Assembly (NCBI RefSeq): GCF_000185505.1
Contig: NZ_GL622359.1
Location: forward strand, 33,554-84,334
Source: Pseudoramibacter alactolyticus ATCC 23263
Lineage (GTDB): Bacteria > Bacillota > Clostridia > Eubacteriales > Eubacteriaceae
Direction: 5' to 3'
Length of the DNA stretch: 50,781 nt
The position numbers and the translations under genes were made by a program. The notes under the pieces were generated by a model. The model searched no databases. It saw only the letters and a list, made by a program, of their open reading frames with translations, and had not been told where the DNA came from. Positions 36,990-46,355 of this stretch are shown here, piece after piece (position 1 is the stretch's first letter; every line of letters begins with the position of its first letter).

Positions 36990-37922
36990 ATGTTTGAGAG
37001 CAGGGTCATATTAAAAAAGTCAATGTTGTATAAGGTGATATCTTGTGCATTGATACTGATTCTTCCAGCCGTTTGCTTTTGTGGCTGCGGAAACGTAAAA
37101 AAAGAAAAGCCTGTAAAAAAAGATGTGAAAAAGCAGATTTATGGACTTACCATCGACGATGCGTGGGACGATGACGTTGCGTTAAAGGATGTTGTAGAGG
37201 GACTGAAAAATCTGAAGGCAAGGCCAACGGTCAGAATCGTTATGTCAAGAGAAACGGAACCCGCAGAATATGTGAAGCTGTTTAAAGCCATCAAACCCTA
37301 TGCGGATATAATGGCCTGCCCCGTGGATTCTTTCGAAATGAAAAATTTTAAAGACAGGGAAAGTTATCTCCAAAGGTTCAAAGATTCTTATGAACATTTG
37401 TCTCAATATGTAAGTATTTGGGAAGTCGGGAATGAAATCAACGGAACGGAGTGGATAAAGCAAAGGCCGGAATTGATTGTCGATAAAATATTTTCAGCAG
37501 CGAATTTTATCAAGCGCAAGGGCGGGAAGATCGCATTGACATTGTATTGCACCGATTCGCCGAGCAAGGATATGATCGCGTGGATGCAAAAATATATTCC
37601 CCCAAAATTAGCGGATTCTGTCGATTATTGTTTTGTAAGTTATTATGAAGATGATAATGGCGGTTATTCTCCTGAATGGAAGCGCATATTTAAGGATCTG
37701 GGGGAAATTTTCCCGTCAGCTTTTCTTGGCATAGGGGAGTGCGGGAATATCGCTGAAAATGCCACCGAAAAAAGTAAAATCGAAATGGCCAAAAAATATT
37801 ACGGGATGCCCAAATACCACAAGCGGTTTGTCGGAGGATATTTCTGGTGGAACTGGGTCGAGGATTGTATCCCTTACAAAAATAACAGGGTGTATGAAAC
37901 CATCAGAAGCTATGGCGGTTGA
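36990..37922 (+). CDS. Secreted lipoprotein, glycoside-hydrolase-like TIM-barrel
   Basis: 310 residues, after aagaaaggaat. A basic start and hydrophobic helix end in AVCFCGCGN, a lipoprotein signal with the modified cysteine among C-F-C-G-C. The rest looks like a family-A type barrel: GLTIDDAWDDD, RIVMSRETEPAEY, then ISIWEVGNEINGTEW-like text (SIWEVGNEINGTEW), with the NE pair in the position of an acid/base Glu, and FLGIGECGN where the nucleophile Glu would be, followed by GGYFWWNWV. It may be an exported glycosidase or a binding protein with that fold; the substrate is unknown. It stands alone in the island. Confidence 0.7.
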   Translation: MFESRVILKKSMLYKVISCALILILPAVCFCGCGNVKKEKPVKKDVKKQIYGLTIDDAWDDDVALKDVVEGLKNLKARPTVRIVMSRETEPAEYVKLFKAIKPYADIMACPVDSFEMKNFKDRESYLQRFKDSYEHLSQYVSIWEVGNEINGTEWIKQRPELIVDKIFSAANFIKRKGGKIALTLYCTDSPSKDMIAWMQKYIPPKLADSVDYCFVSYYEDDNGGYSPEWKRIFKDLGEIFPSAFLGIGECGNIAENATEKSKIEMAKKYYGMPKYHKRFVGGYFWWNWVEDCIPYKNNRVYETIRSYGG

Positions 37923-37932
37923 AAAGGAAAAT

Positions 37933-37979
37933 TTGACAAATATTGAATTATAATTTATTATTAAATATAAATTCAGTAT
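37933..37979 (+). promoter_or_regulatory. Promoter and probable operator of the TetR-ABC-ECF operon
   Basis: TTGACA (37933-37938), 17 bases, TATTAT (37956-37961), 40 bases before the tetR start. It is spanned by an imperfect inverted repeat, tattgaatt (37941-37949) and aattcagta (37971-37979), that would let a TetR dimer cover the -10. A similar pair, attcaat and attcaat with flanking A/T, occurs at about 39247-39263 before the ABC genes. Confidence 0.65.
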
Positions 37980-38000
37980 TGGAATAGAAAGAGGTGTGCG

Positions 38001-38573
38001 ATGGCACAAGTATTAAAAGAAGAAGTTAGAAATAGAATCCTTGATGCAGCAGAAAAAGTATTTTATGAAAAGGACTATAGAGGTGCCAAATTAACAGAAA
38101 TTGCAAAAGAAGCAGATATTCCTGTGGCACTAATTTATACCTATTTCAAAAATAAGGAAGTTTTGTTTGATGCAGTAGTAAGTTCTGTTTATATAAATTT
38201 CGAGTCAGCCTTTGATGAGGAGGAGTCTTTGGAAAAAGGTTCTGCTTCTGAAAGATTTGATGAGGTTGGAGAAAATTATATTCATGAACTTTTAAAAGAG
38301 CGTAAGAAGTTAATTATTTTAATGGATAAAAGCTCAGGTACAAAGCATACAGAAGCAAAACAAAAACTCATATCGCAAATGCAGGTTCATATTGAAGTAA
38401 GTTTAAAAAGACAATCAAAAGAGGAATATGATCCAATGCTTGCCCATATTTTAGCCAGTAATTTCACAGAGGGGCTTCTTGAAATAGCAAGGCACTATCA
38501 AAGTGAAAAGTGGGAAAAAGATATGTTAAAACTTATTGCAAGGTGTTATTACAAGGGAGTGGAATCCTTGTAA
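38001..38573 (+). CDS. TetR/AcrR-family transcriptional regulator
   Basis: 190 residues, after gaaagaggtg. The N-terminal helix-turn-helix reads RILDAAEKVFYEKDYRGAKL, then EIAKEADIPVALIYTYFKNKE, a canonical TetR pattern; the rest is an all-helical ligand domain of its own type. First gene of a run continuing through 45532, so it most likely represses itself and the transporter genes. Confidence 0.93.
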   Translation: MAQVLKEEVRNRILDAAEKVFYEKDYRGAKLTEIAKEADIPVALIYTYFKNKEVLFDAVVSSVYINFESAFDEEESLEKGSASERFDEVGENYIHELLKERKKLIILMDKSSGTKHTEAKQKLISQMQVHIEVSLKRQSKEEYDPMLAHILASNFTEGLLEIARHYQSEKWEKDMLKLIARCYYKGVESL

Positions 38574-38623
38574 GTTGATTTGATATTTAAATGCGATAAA
38601 TTTAAATTTTTGGAGGAGATATT

Positions 38624-39142
38624 TTGAAAATATATAAAGATAAAGAAGAACTGAAATCTGAGATAAATAAAAGTTTTGAAAAGTATATTTCTGAATTTGA
38701 TATTATTCCTGAATCTCTCAAAGATAAGAGAGTCCCTGAAGTTGACAGAACACCAGCAGAAAATCTTGCTTATCAACTCGGATGGACAACATTAGTTTTG
38801 AAATGGGAAGAAGATGAGAAAAACGGTTTTGAAGTAAAGACACCGTCGGATATGTTTAAATGGAATCAACTTGGAGAATTATATCAGTGGTTTACCGATA
38901 CTTATGCTCATTTATCGATAGAAGAATTAAAGAAACGATTGAAAGAGAATATTATATCTATCTATACAATGATTGATACACTAAGTGAAGAAGAATTATT
39001 TCAACCGCATATGAGAAAATGGGCTGATGAAGCTACTAAAACAGCGACATGGGAAGTTTATAAGTTTATTCATGTTAATACGGTTGCCCCTTTTGGAACG
39101 TTTAGAACTAAGATTAGAAAATGGAAAAAGATTGTGCTATAA
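38624..39142 (+). CDS. ClbS/DfsB family four-helix-bundle protein
   Basis: 172 residues, after ggaggag. It has the features of the ClbS/DfsB (DUF1706) family: a Y-x-D-K-E-E-L start, RTPAENLAYQLGWTTLVLKWE, the W-x-x-D-x-Y region FKWNQLGELYQWFTDTYA and the late WEVYKFIHVNTVAPFGTFRTKI. ClbS protects colibactin producers by hydrolysing the cyclopropane warhead; most relatives have no known function. Placed between a TetR gene and exporters, a role in detoxifying a small molecule is reasonable but inferred. Confidence 0.85.
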   Translation: MKIYKDKEELKSEINKSFEKYISEFDIIPESLKDKRVPEVDRTPAENLAYQLGWTTLVLKWEEDEKNGFEVKTPSDMFKWNQLGELYQWFTDTYAHLSIEELKKRLKENIISIYTMIDTLSEEELFQPHMRKWADEATKTATWEVYKFIHVNTVAPFGTFRTKIRKWKKIVL

Positions 39143-39194
39143 TTTTTGATTTGCTGATACAGTAATTTAAAAAATATAGCTGATCGGCTAAAAC

Positions 39195-39219
39195 AGACTT
39201 TGCGTAATCAGCAAAGTCT
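39195..39219 (+). other. Hairpin between clbS-like and ABC genes (attenuator-like)
   Basis: agactttgc (39195-39203) and gcaaagtct (39211-39219) form a perfect 9-bp stem with a weak T-containing tail (tactttaa). It may partially end transcription after the ClbS-like gene. Confidence 0.55.
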
Positions 39220-39282
39220 TACTTTAAACCTTAATAATGAATTAAAATTCAATATTATTCAATTTTGAAAGGAGCGTTGTTC

Positions 39283-41021
39283 ATGCCGGAAAAAGAATTA
39301 AGAAAAAAGTGATTGGAAAAAATGGCTTATCCAATTCACTTCTTGCTTTAAAAATAGTATTCGATTTGATACCACAAATATTACTTGTATATTTAATTAG
39401 TTCTTTAATCACAAACAATATTAACGAAGGTAATTTAAAGTATATATTCTTGGGAATCTTTATATCGTTTGTATTAAAAGGCGTGTTTTACTATTTTGCG
39501 ACAAAGGTTGCCCATGAAAAAGCCTATGAAAAACTGACAGAACTTAGGTTAGATATTATCGGTCATCTGAAAAAACTAAGTTTAGGATTTTTCAAAGAAC
39601 ATAATACCGGAGAGCTTACCAACATAGTTCAGCATGATGTAGAACAAGTGGAAGTATACCTTGCTCATGGTCTTCCTGAAATAATGTCAGTTACACTTCT
39701 GCCTACCATTATTTTTGTAGCTATGATTTTTGTAGACTGGCGTCTTGCTCTTGGAATGATTGCCGGAGTTCCACTTATGTATTTGGTAAAAGTTCTTTCT
39801 CAGAAAACAATGGATAAAAACTTTGCGATTTACTTCAATCATGAAAACAGAATGAGAGAAGAGCTAATGGAATATGTAAAAAATATTTCTGTGATTAAGG
39901 CTTTTGCTAAAGAAGAGGAAATTAGTGAAAGAACATTAAAAACGGCAAGAGAATATATTTACTGGGTTAAAAAGAGTATGGGAGCAATCACAATTCCAAT
40001 GGGACTCATTGACATATTTATGGAAATTGGAGTGGTTATTGTCATGATTTTGGGAAGCATATTTCTTTATCATGGAAATATTACAACGCCTAATTTTATC
40101 CTTGCCATTATTTTATCGTCTGCTTTTACTGCATCTATAAGTAAGACAGCTACATTGCAACATTTTTCTATTGTGTTTAAGGAAGCATTAAAGGCGATAG
40201 GAAAAGTATTAACAGTTCCACTTCCAAATAAAAAGACAGAACAAGGTTTAGAATTTGGAAACATAGAATTTAAAGATGTGAATTTTGCATACGGAAAAGA
40301 TAGCTTTGAGCTTAAAAATATCAATTTGAATTTTAAGAAAAATAGTTTGAACGCCTTTGTAGGAGCAAGCGGTTGTGGCAAAAGTACCGTATCTAACTTG
40401 CTTATGGGATTTTGGGATGCAGATAAAGGACAGATATTGATAAATGGAAAAGACATAAAAGATTATAGCCAAGAAAATATCTCAATGTTGATTGGTAGTG
40501 TGCAACAGGAGGTTATCCTTTTTGATTTAAGCATTTTTGAAAATATAGCAATCGGAAAATTAAATGCAAAAAAAGAAGAAGTCATAGAAGCTGCTAAAAA
40601 AGCAAGATGCCATGATTTTATTTCAGCATTACCGAATGGATATGAAACACGAGTAGGCGAAATGGGAGTCAAGTTATCCGGTGGAGAAAAACAAAGAATC
40701 TCTATTGCAAGAATGATACTGAAAAATGCACCGATTTTAATATTAGATGAAGCAATGGCAGCTGTTGATAGTGAAAATGAAAGACTTATCGGCGAAGCCA
40801 TTGACGATTTAAGCAAGGATAAAACCATCATTACAATTGCTCATCATCTAAATACGATTAGAGATTCAGACCAAATTATTGTTATGGATAAGGGTGTTGT
40901 TCTTGATGCAGGAAGCCATGAAGAGCTGATGAAAAGATGTGATTTTTATAAGGATATGGTTGAAGCACAGAACAAGGTAGATAGATGGAATTTGAAAGAG
41001 GTGGTAACAGAAAATGTTTAG
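39283..41021 (+). CDS. ABC transporter, fused permease-ATPase (first of a pair); start frameshifted
   Basis: About 578 residues if read from ATG 39283, which has a good ribosome site (gaaaggagc). That frame reads MPEKELRKK and stops at 39310; with one more A in the run 39303-39308 it continues straight into VIGKNGLSNSL and the membrane domain. Otherwise the GTG at 39309 must be the start. Six-helix membrane domain, then Walker A GASGCGKST, Q-loop, signature LSGGEKQR, Walker B ILILDEAMAAVD and H-loop IAHHL. The end overlaps the second transporter gene by 8 bases, so the two form a heterodimer. The pair is of exporter fold; relatives include drug exporters and the siderophore importers YbtP/YbtQ and IrtA/IrtB, so direction is not certain. 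Confidence 0.9.
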
Positions 41022-42723
41022 AGAAATGTTAAAACTACTTACAAAAACTGGCAAGAGAGATTTGATTATATCAAGTGTATTCTTTGCCCTTTATGGACTA
41101 AGCTCCATAGCTATGATTGTGATCGTATTTTCTATACTGTTTCAGATATTTGAGGGGACAAGTTTAGCAAGTTTATATAAAGATTTTATTGCGATTGGAT
41201 TACTTGTAGTGTTTAAAGGCATTTGTAATATGGCCTCCGATATGAAAAAGCATAGTGCAGGTTTTGATATTGTTCAGCAAATCAGAGAACGCATGATTAT
41301 CAAATTAAAGAAATTCAGTTTGGGATTTTATACCAATGAACGACTTGGAGAAATCAATACAATTTTACACAAAGATGTTGATAATATGTCCCTTGTTGTA
41401 GGACATATGTGGTCAAGAATGTTTGGTGATTTTTTGATAGGCACAGTCGTATTTATTGGTCTTGCAAGTGTTGATTTAAAACTTGCTATTCTAATGGCTG
41501 TATCTGTTTCGATTGCTCTTATCTTTCTATATTTGACAATTAAGCAATCTGAAAAAATAGAAAATCAGAACAACTCAGCACTTCTTGATATGGTTAGCCT
41601 ATTTGTTGAATATGTTAGAGGAATACCTGTAATAAAGAGTTTTTCAAACAATAAGAGCTTAGATCATGAGCTTATGAATAAAACGAAAAAGTTTGGAGAA
41701 ACAAGCAAAGCAGCTTCAAGATTTAAGGCAAAACAATTATCCATATTTGGGTTTTTACTGGATATTGGATATTTGGTTCTTTTAACCTCTGGAACAATAT
41801 TTGTTGTAAAGGGAAATCTTGATGTACTTCATTTTATTATCTTTGCGGTAATTTCAAAAGAGTTTTATAAGCCGTTCGCTTCTATGGAACAACACTATAT
41901 GTATTATGTTTCGGCGGTGGATAGTTACGAAAGACTTTCAAGAATTTTATATGCAGATGTAATCCCGGATAAAGTGGATGGGATTGTTCCGAAAGATAAT
42001 GATATAGCTTTTGAGAACATTGGTTTTTCCTATGAAAAAGATGAGTTCAAAATGGAAAATTTAAGTTTTGATATTGATGAAAAAACAATGACTGCACTGG
42101 TTGGTGAGTCAGGAAGTGGCAAGACGACGATAACTAACCTGTTATTAAGATTTTATGATGTGCAGCAAGGCAAAATTACACTTGGCGGTGTGGATATTAG
42201 AGATATTCCTTATGATGAACTTTTGGATTGTATCAGTATTGTCATGCAGAATGTTCAATTGTTTGATAACACGATTGAAGAAAATATCAGAGTAGGTAAA
42301 AAAGGAGCTACAAAAGAGGAAATCATTAAAGCTGCAAAGAAAGCAAGAATCCATGATTTTATTATGAGTTTGCCTGAAGGATATGAAACGGATATTGGCG
42401 AAAACGGCGGAATATTGTCAGGCGGACAAAGACAGAGAATATCCATTGCAAGAGCGTTTCTAAAAGATGCACCGATTTTAATTCTTGATGAAATGACAAG
42501 TAATGTTGATCCTGTCGATGAATCTTTGATACAAGATGCCATTACAGAGCTTGCAAAGGACAGAACTGTTCTTGTGATTGCTCATCATTTAAGAACCATT
42601 CAAAAGGCAGATCAAATTCTTGTGTTCCAAAAAGGAAATTTACTTGAAAAAGGAAAACATGGCGAACTTCTTGCAAAAAATGGTTACTACACAAAATTAT
42701 GGAAAGCTCAGTATGAGGTATAA
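41014..42723 (+). CDS. ABC transporter, fused permease-ATPase (second of a pair)
   Basis: 569 residues, after gaaagaggtgg. Six membrane helices in the first ~300 residues, then Walker A GESGSGKTT, signature LSGGQRQR, Walker B ILILDEMTSNVD and H-loop IAHHLRT. The Glu after Walker B's Asp is present (DEM), as it is in its partner (DEA), so both sites could hydrolyse ATP. Runs into the ECF ATPase gene with 2 bases between. Confidence 0.93.
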   Translation: MFREMLKLLTKTGKRDLIISSVFFALYGLSSIAMIVIVFSILFQIFEGTSLASLYKDFIAIGLLVVFKGICNMASDMKKHSAGFDIVQQIRERMIIKLKKFSLGFYTNERLGEINTILHKDVDNMSLVVGHMWSRMFGDFLIGTVVFIGLASVDLKLAILMAVSVSIALIFLYLTIKQSEKIENQNNSALLDMVSLFVEYVRGIPVIKSFSNNKSLDHELMNKTKKFGETSKAASRFKAKQLSIFGFLLDIGYLVLLTSGTIFVVKGNLDVLHFIIFAVISKEFYKPFASMEQHYMYYVSAVDSYERLSRILYADVIPDKVDGIVPKDNDIAFENIGFSYEKDEFKMENLSFDIDEKTMTALVGESGSGKTTITNLLLRFYDVQQGKITLGGVDIRDIPYDELLDCISIVMQNVQLFDNTIEENIRVGKKGATKEEIIKAAKKARIHDFIMSLPEGYETDIGENGGILSGGQRQRISIARAFLKDAPILILDEMTSNVDPVDESLIQDAITELAKDRTVLVIAHHLRTIQKADQILVFQKGNLLEKGKHGELLAKNGYYTKLWKAQYEV

Positions 42724-42725
42724 CC

Positions 42726-44243
42726 ATGATTTTGCTAAAAAATGTTTATTATGAATGGGAAGATGGACGAACTGCTTTAAAAAATGTCAATCTTGAAATT
42801 AGAAAAGGTGAATTTGTTTTAATTTCAGGGAAAAGTGGAAGTGGTAAAAGCACTCTTGGAAGTGTGATGAATGGTCTTATTCCACATTATTACAAAGGCA
42901 AAATGCAAGGGGAAGCCTTTGCGTCCGGAAAAGATATAAGCAAATTATCGCTTCATGAAATAGGGCATATTGTAGGGACTGTATTTCAAGATCCAAGAAG
43001 TCAATTTTTTACGACAACGACAGATGAAGAAATAGCTTTTGGGCTTCAAACCATCTGCAAATCAAGAGATGAAATAAAACAGAGAGTAGAAGAAGTATAT
43101 GCAGAACTGGATATTGAGGAACTGAAAGGAAAATCTGTTTTTGAATTATCAAGCGGACAGAAACAAAAGATAGCTATTGCAAGTATCTATGCGATGAATC
43201 CGAAAGTTTTAATTTTAGATGAACCTTCAGCAAATTTGGATATGAAAGCAACATTTGACCTATTTTTAATTTTGGAAAAATTAAAGAAAAAAGGAACAAC
43301 AGTTGTTCTAATTGAACATCGTTTGTACTATGTAAAATCTTTATTTGACCGTTTTCTTTTGGTGAAAGATGGAGAAATTGCACTGGACTTGAGTCGGGAA
43401 GAAGTTATTCATCTTGAAGGGGAGTTTTGGGATGAGAATGGACTAAGAACTCTTGAATTAGAAGAATACAGGATAAGTGAGAAGAAAGATTCATATCAAT
43501 TAAAGGATGAAAGTATCAGCGGAAAAGACTTGAAATTTTGCTATTCGAATGTAGCTAAGAATGGAAAGAAGCAAAAACAGTACATTTTAAATCATCTTGA
43601 TTTCAATATGGAGTGCGGAAAAGCCATTGGTCTTATCGGCTTAAATGGTACTGGGAAAACTACCTTTGCAAGAGTGCTTTCAGGACTTGAGAAGATAGAA
43701 GAGGGAAAAATATGGGCGAGGAAAGATAAGTCGCTTAATCATAAAGATTTAATGGATATGTCATATTTTGTCTTTCAAGATTCAGACTATCAGTTGTTTT
43801 CGGAAAGTGTACTTGATGAAATGCTACTTGGTATTTCAAGTAAAGATAAAAAAGAAAATACTCAAAAGGCAAAGTCTATTTTGAGTGTACTTGGCTTAGA
43901 CAAATACATTGATAAGCATCCGTTTGCTTTATCAAGAGGAGAAAAACAAAGACTGACAATAGCTTGTGGAATGATGAAACAGGCAAAAGTTTTCATCTAT
44001 GATGAACCAACATCAGGTTGTGATAAAGACTCAATGCTTTCAGTCGCAAAACTGATTGAAGAACAATTAAAAAAAGGGATAACAGTTTTGGTAATAAGTC
44101 ATGATTTTGAGTTTTTAGCAAACACAGTGAGTAAGCTCTGGGTAATGGGAGATGGAAAAATAGAAAGTGTTTTGAATATAAGTGAAAGTAATAAATTTCT
44201 CATATTAGACAAGATGAGAGGAGGTAGAGAGCTTGTCAGATAG
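42726..44243 (+). CDS. Energy-coupling-factor ATPase with two fused ABC domains
   Basis: 505 residues. First ATPase: Walker A SGKSGSGKST, Q-loop VFQDP, signature LSSGQKQK, Walker B LILDEPSANLD. Second: LIGLNGTGKTT, FVFQDSDYQLF, signature LSRGEKQR, Walker B IYDEPTSGCD. This is the EcfA-EcfA' fusion arrangement found in many Firmicute vitamin or metal-type ECF systems. The end overlaps the EcfT gene by 11 bases. Confidence 0.93.
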   Translation: MILLKNVYYEWEDGRTALKNVNLEIRKGEFVLISGKSGSGKSTLGSVMNGLIPHYYKGKMQGEAFASGKDISKLSLHEIGHIVGTVFQDPRSQFFTTTTDEEIAFGLQTICKSRDEIKQRVEEVYAELDIEELKGKSVFELSSGQKQKIAIASIYAMNPKVLILDEPSANLDMKATFDLFLILEKLKKKGTTVVLIEHRLYYVKSLFDRFLLVKDGEIALDLSREEVIHLEGEFWDENGLRTLELEEYRISEKKDSYQLKDESISGKDLKFCYSNVAKNGKKQKQYILNHLDFNMECGKAIGLIGLNGTGKTTFARVLSGLEKIEEGKIWARKDKSLNHKDLMDMSYFVFQDSDYQLFSESVLDEMLLGISSKDKKENTQKAKSILSVLGLDKYIDKHPFALSRGEKQRLTIACGMMKQAKVFIYDEPTSGCDKDSMLSVAKLIEEQLKKGITVLVISHDFEFLANTVSKLWVMGDGKIESVLNISESNKFLILDKMRGGRELVR

Positions 44244-44937
44244 AAAAACAGTCGATCCGAGAATAAAACTTACTCTACTTCCAATTGTTGGATTTACGAG
44301 CTTTTTTATAAGCGATACAATTCTACTTTTTGTACTAATTGTTTTTGCCTTTTTTCTATATTTATATAGCGGGATGTGGAAAAGAGCGTTACGCTTTATC
44401 TTGTTTTTTGTGCTTTTATACTGCATAGAGTTAGGGCTTGGAAAATTTTGTGAAGCAAGTATTGTATTTGCAATATATATGTTTATTTACTTTGCATCAA
44501 GAATGACCTTAATCGCTATGTTTGGTGGATATATAACAAAGACTACAAGTGTAAGTGAAATGCTGGAAGCGTTAAATAGAATGAAGGTGCCAAGAAGCAT
44601 TGGCATCCCTTTTAGTGTTTTGCTTAGATTTGTACCAACTACAAAAATAGAACTCAAGGCATTAAAAGAGAATATGAAGATTCGAGGAATTGTAACAAGT
44701 AGATTTTTCCCGTTGCTACATCCAATTAAATACATTGAATATACACTTGTTCCGCTTTTAATGAGAATGATTAAGATTTCAGATGAATTGTCAGCTTCAG
44801 CACTCATTAGAGGACTTGATAGTGATGAGAATAGGGTAACATTAACAGAATTGCGGTTTAGAACAACAGACTTAATGATTGGACTATTAGGAGCTTTGAT
44901 GATTGCTCTTGTGATAGTAATACAGAGAATTTATTAG
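44233..44937 (+). CDS. ECF transporter transmembrane (T) subunit
   Basis: 234 residues from a TTG start behind gaggaggtagag. About five to six membrane helices, and two Ala-x-x-Arg-Gly type coupling helices that dock on the ATPases, visible as ENMKIRGIV and SALIRGLDS. This fits EcfT. Confidence 0.9.
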   Translation: MSDRKTVDPRIKLTLLPIVGFTSFFISDTILLFVLIVFAFFLYLYSGMWKRALRFILFFVLLYCIELGLGKFCEASIVFAIYMFIYFASRMTLIAMFGGYITKTTSVSEMLEALNRMKVPRSIGIPFSVLLRFVPTTKIELKALKENMKIRGIVTSRFFPLLHPIKYIEYTLVPLLMRMIKISDELSASALIRGLDSDENRVTLTELRFRTTDLMIGLLGALMIALVIVIQRIY

Positions 44938-44947
44938 GAGGACTTTT

Positions 44948-45532
44948 ATGAAAAACAAATTAAATGGTCGTGATTTTATTACAATCGGAATCTTTAATGC
45001 AATTGGAATGGTCATATACATGGCAGCCAGCTTTGCAATGGCAACAACAGTGATTGGAGGCTTTATTGCTTCAGGAGTTAGCTTTATGGTAGCGGCTACC
45101 GTTTACATTCTGATGGCTTTGAAAGTTAAAAAGAAGGGCGTGTTTACAATATCAGGAACGCTTCTTGGTTTAATTGCATTGTCGGGAGGACATTTACCTC
45201 ATGCAGTCTTTGCTGTAATTGGTGGAATTATATGTGATTTGATTATAGGAAATTATGAGAGCAAGGGACGAATGATTATTGGATATGGGACATTTGCATT
45301 AGCAGATTTTTTAGGGACAGTCATTCCTGTGATTTTATTCGGAACAGCTTCTTTTGTGGAAAGAGCATCAAAATGGAAAATGAGCGAAGCACAAATAAAT
45401 GAAGCATTATCTTATTTCAAAGTGTCGTGGGCAGTAGGCTTTGGACTTGCCACTTTTGTTCTTGCTTGCATAGGAGCATTTGTTGCAACAAGGATACTGA
45501 AAAAGCATTTTGAAAAGGCAGGCGTGATTTAA
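44948..45532 (+). CDS. ECF transporter substrate-binding (S) subunit, MptD family
   Basis: 194 residues, after taggagg. Six hydrophobic segments with LNGRDFITIGIFNAIGMVIYM at the start, ISGTLLGLIALSGGH in the middle and RMIIGYGTFALADFLGTV late, the pattern of the MptD-type S components. The ligand of this subfamily is not known to me. The gene is the last complete member of the tetR-clbS-ABC-ABC-ecf block. A terminator at 45714 follows. Confidence 0.88.
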   Translation: MKNKLNGRDFITIGIFNAIGMVIYMAASFAMATTVIGGFIASGVSFMVAATVYILMALKVKKKGVFTISGTLLGLIALSGGHLPHAVFAVIGGIICDLIIGNYESKGRMIIGYGTFALADFLGTVIPVILFGTASFVERASKWKMSEAQINEALSYFKVSWAVGFGLATFVLACIGAFVATRILKKHFEKAGVI

Positions 45533-45573
45533 TAATAAATTTACTTAGGAGGAAAAGTAATGGAGGGATAATC

Positions 45574-45681
45574 ATGTCAAAACTTATAGTTTCGGTTTTC
45601 ACAGAACGATATAATTATCCTTTTTTATGCTTGGACTTGCTTTTGTATAGCAATATGTCGCCATTACAAACATCCAAATAA
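45574..45681 (+). CDS. Small ORF after the ECF genes, possible truncated remnant
   Basis: 35 residues from ATG 45574, with ggaggg four bases ahead. Reads MSKLIVSVFTERYNYPF and then a short hydrophobic stretch. A second ATG with a better ribosome site (taggagg, 45560) opens only three codons. The segment after about 45620 reads FFMLGLAFV in the next frame, so this may be the stub of a lost membrane protein. Weak support. Confidence 0.3.
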   Translation: MSKLIVSVFTERYNYPFLCLDLLLYSNMSPLQTSK

Positions 45682-45713
45682 TCAATATAATAAATTAGTA
45701 GTTTTTAAGTTAA

Positions 45714-45753
45714 GAGGACTTTTTACGCCAAAGTGTAGAAGTCCTCCTTTTTT
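45714..45753 (+). terminator. Terminator of the ABC-ECF operon
   Basis: gaggactt (45714-45721) and aagtcctc (45739-45746) form a perfect 8-bp stem with the T-run ctttttt after it. Confidence 0.88.
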
Positions 45754-45797
45754 ATTCTCAAAAGCAAAACAGAGAACTTAAAAAGGAGGAACACACA

Positions 45798-46213
45798 ATG
45801 GCTAAGAAAGAATATTACCTTTATGTGAAAGGCAAAGCCGTACCTGTAAGCGAAGAAGTCTACAAAGCCTATTGGAAGATAACAGAGCATGAAAAGTATC
45901 TCCAAAGAAAAGATTGGAAGCATAATGTTATACCATTTTCGGCACTGGATCATGATGGACACTTTGTAGATAACATCATAGATGAAAAAATAGACTTAGA
46001 AAAAATTGTAGAAGTAAAAATGCAAATTGAAGAACTTCATAAAGCATTAAATACTCTTACAAAAGAAGAAAGAGGGCTGATGGAAGTTATCTTCTACAAG
46101 GAAAAAAGTCTAAGGTCAATCGGAAAAAAGAAAAAGTAAGTTATCAGGCAATCGGACAAAGGAGGGATAGGATTTTAGAAAAACTAAGAGAGATATTAAA
46201 AGATAAAATCTAA
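45798..46213 (+). pseudogene. Sigma-70-like protein of conjugative elements, 3' frameshift
   Basis: Begins MAKKEYYLYVKGKAVPV after aaggagg, continues EEVYKAYWKITEHEKYLQRK and ends, in frame, with SLRSIGKKKK and a stop at 46139. The expected C-terminal helix-turn-helix VSYQAIGQRRDRILEKL and REILKDKI is present in the next frame to 46213; one extra A in the A6 run 46124-46129 would join the two. Proteins like this are common in Tn916/Tn1549-type elements as small sigma-like regulators, which supports a mobile origin for the island. Function here is doubtful unless the shift is an error. Confidence 0.82.
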
Positions 46214-46220
46214 AAACTTG

Positions 46221-46259
46221 GAAAGGTTAAGTGTCAATAAAGCTGCTTAACCTTTCTTT
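46221..46259 (+). terminator. Terminator after the sigma-like gene
   Basis: gaaaggttaag (46221-46231) and cttaacctttc (46245-46255) form a perfect 11-bp stem followed by ttta. Confidence 0.85.
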
Positions 46260-46288
46260 ATGGAAATGAATCATAAAAATACGACAAA

Positions 46289-46339
46289 AAATGTCGGTTT
46301 GTATTTTATAAATGTCGCAAACATGATATAATAATCATG
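46289..46339 (+). promoter_or_regulatory. Promoter/operator of the AlbA_2-type regulator gene
   Basis: TATAAT at 46327-46332 lies inside a perfect inverted repeat catgat / atcatg (46322-46327, 46334-46339). Upstream are two direct copies of aaatgtcg (46289-46296 and 46310-46317), 21 bases apart or two helical turns, followed by gtttg and caaac respectively. The arrangement looks like an operator for self-control by the gene product. Confidence 0.55.
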
Positions 46340-46355
46340 CTTGAGGAGGATTGCG

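Noticed and set aside
46141-46213. Separate short ORF after the sigma-like gene
   Set aside because: It is the frameshifted C-terminal helix-turn-helix of the same gene, not an independent gene.
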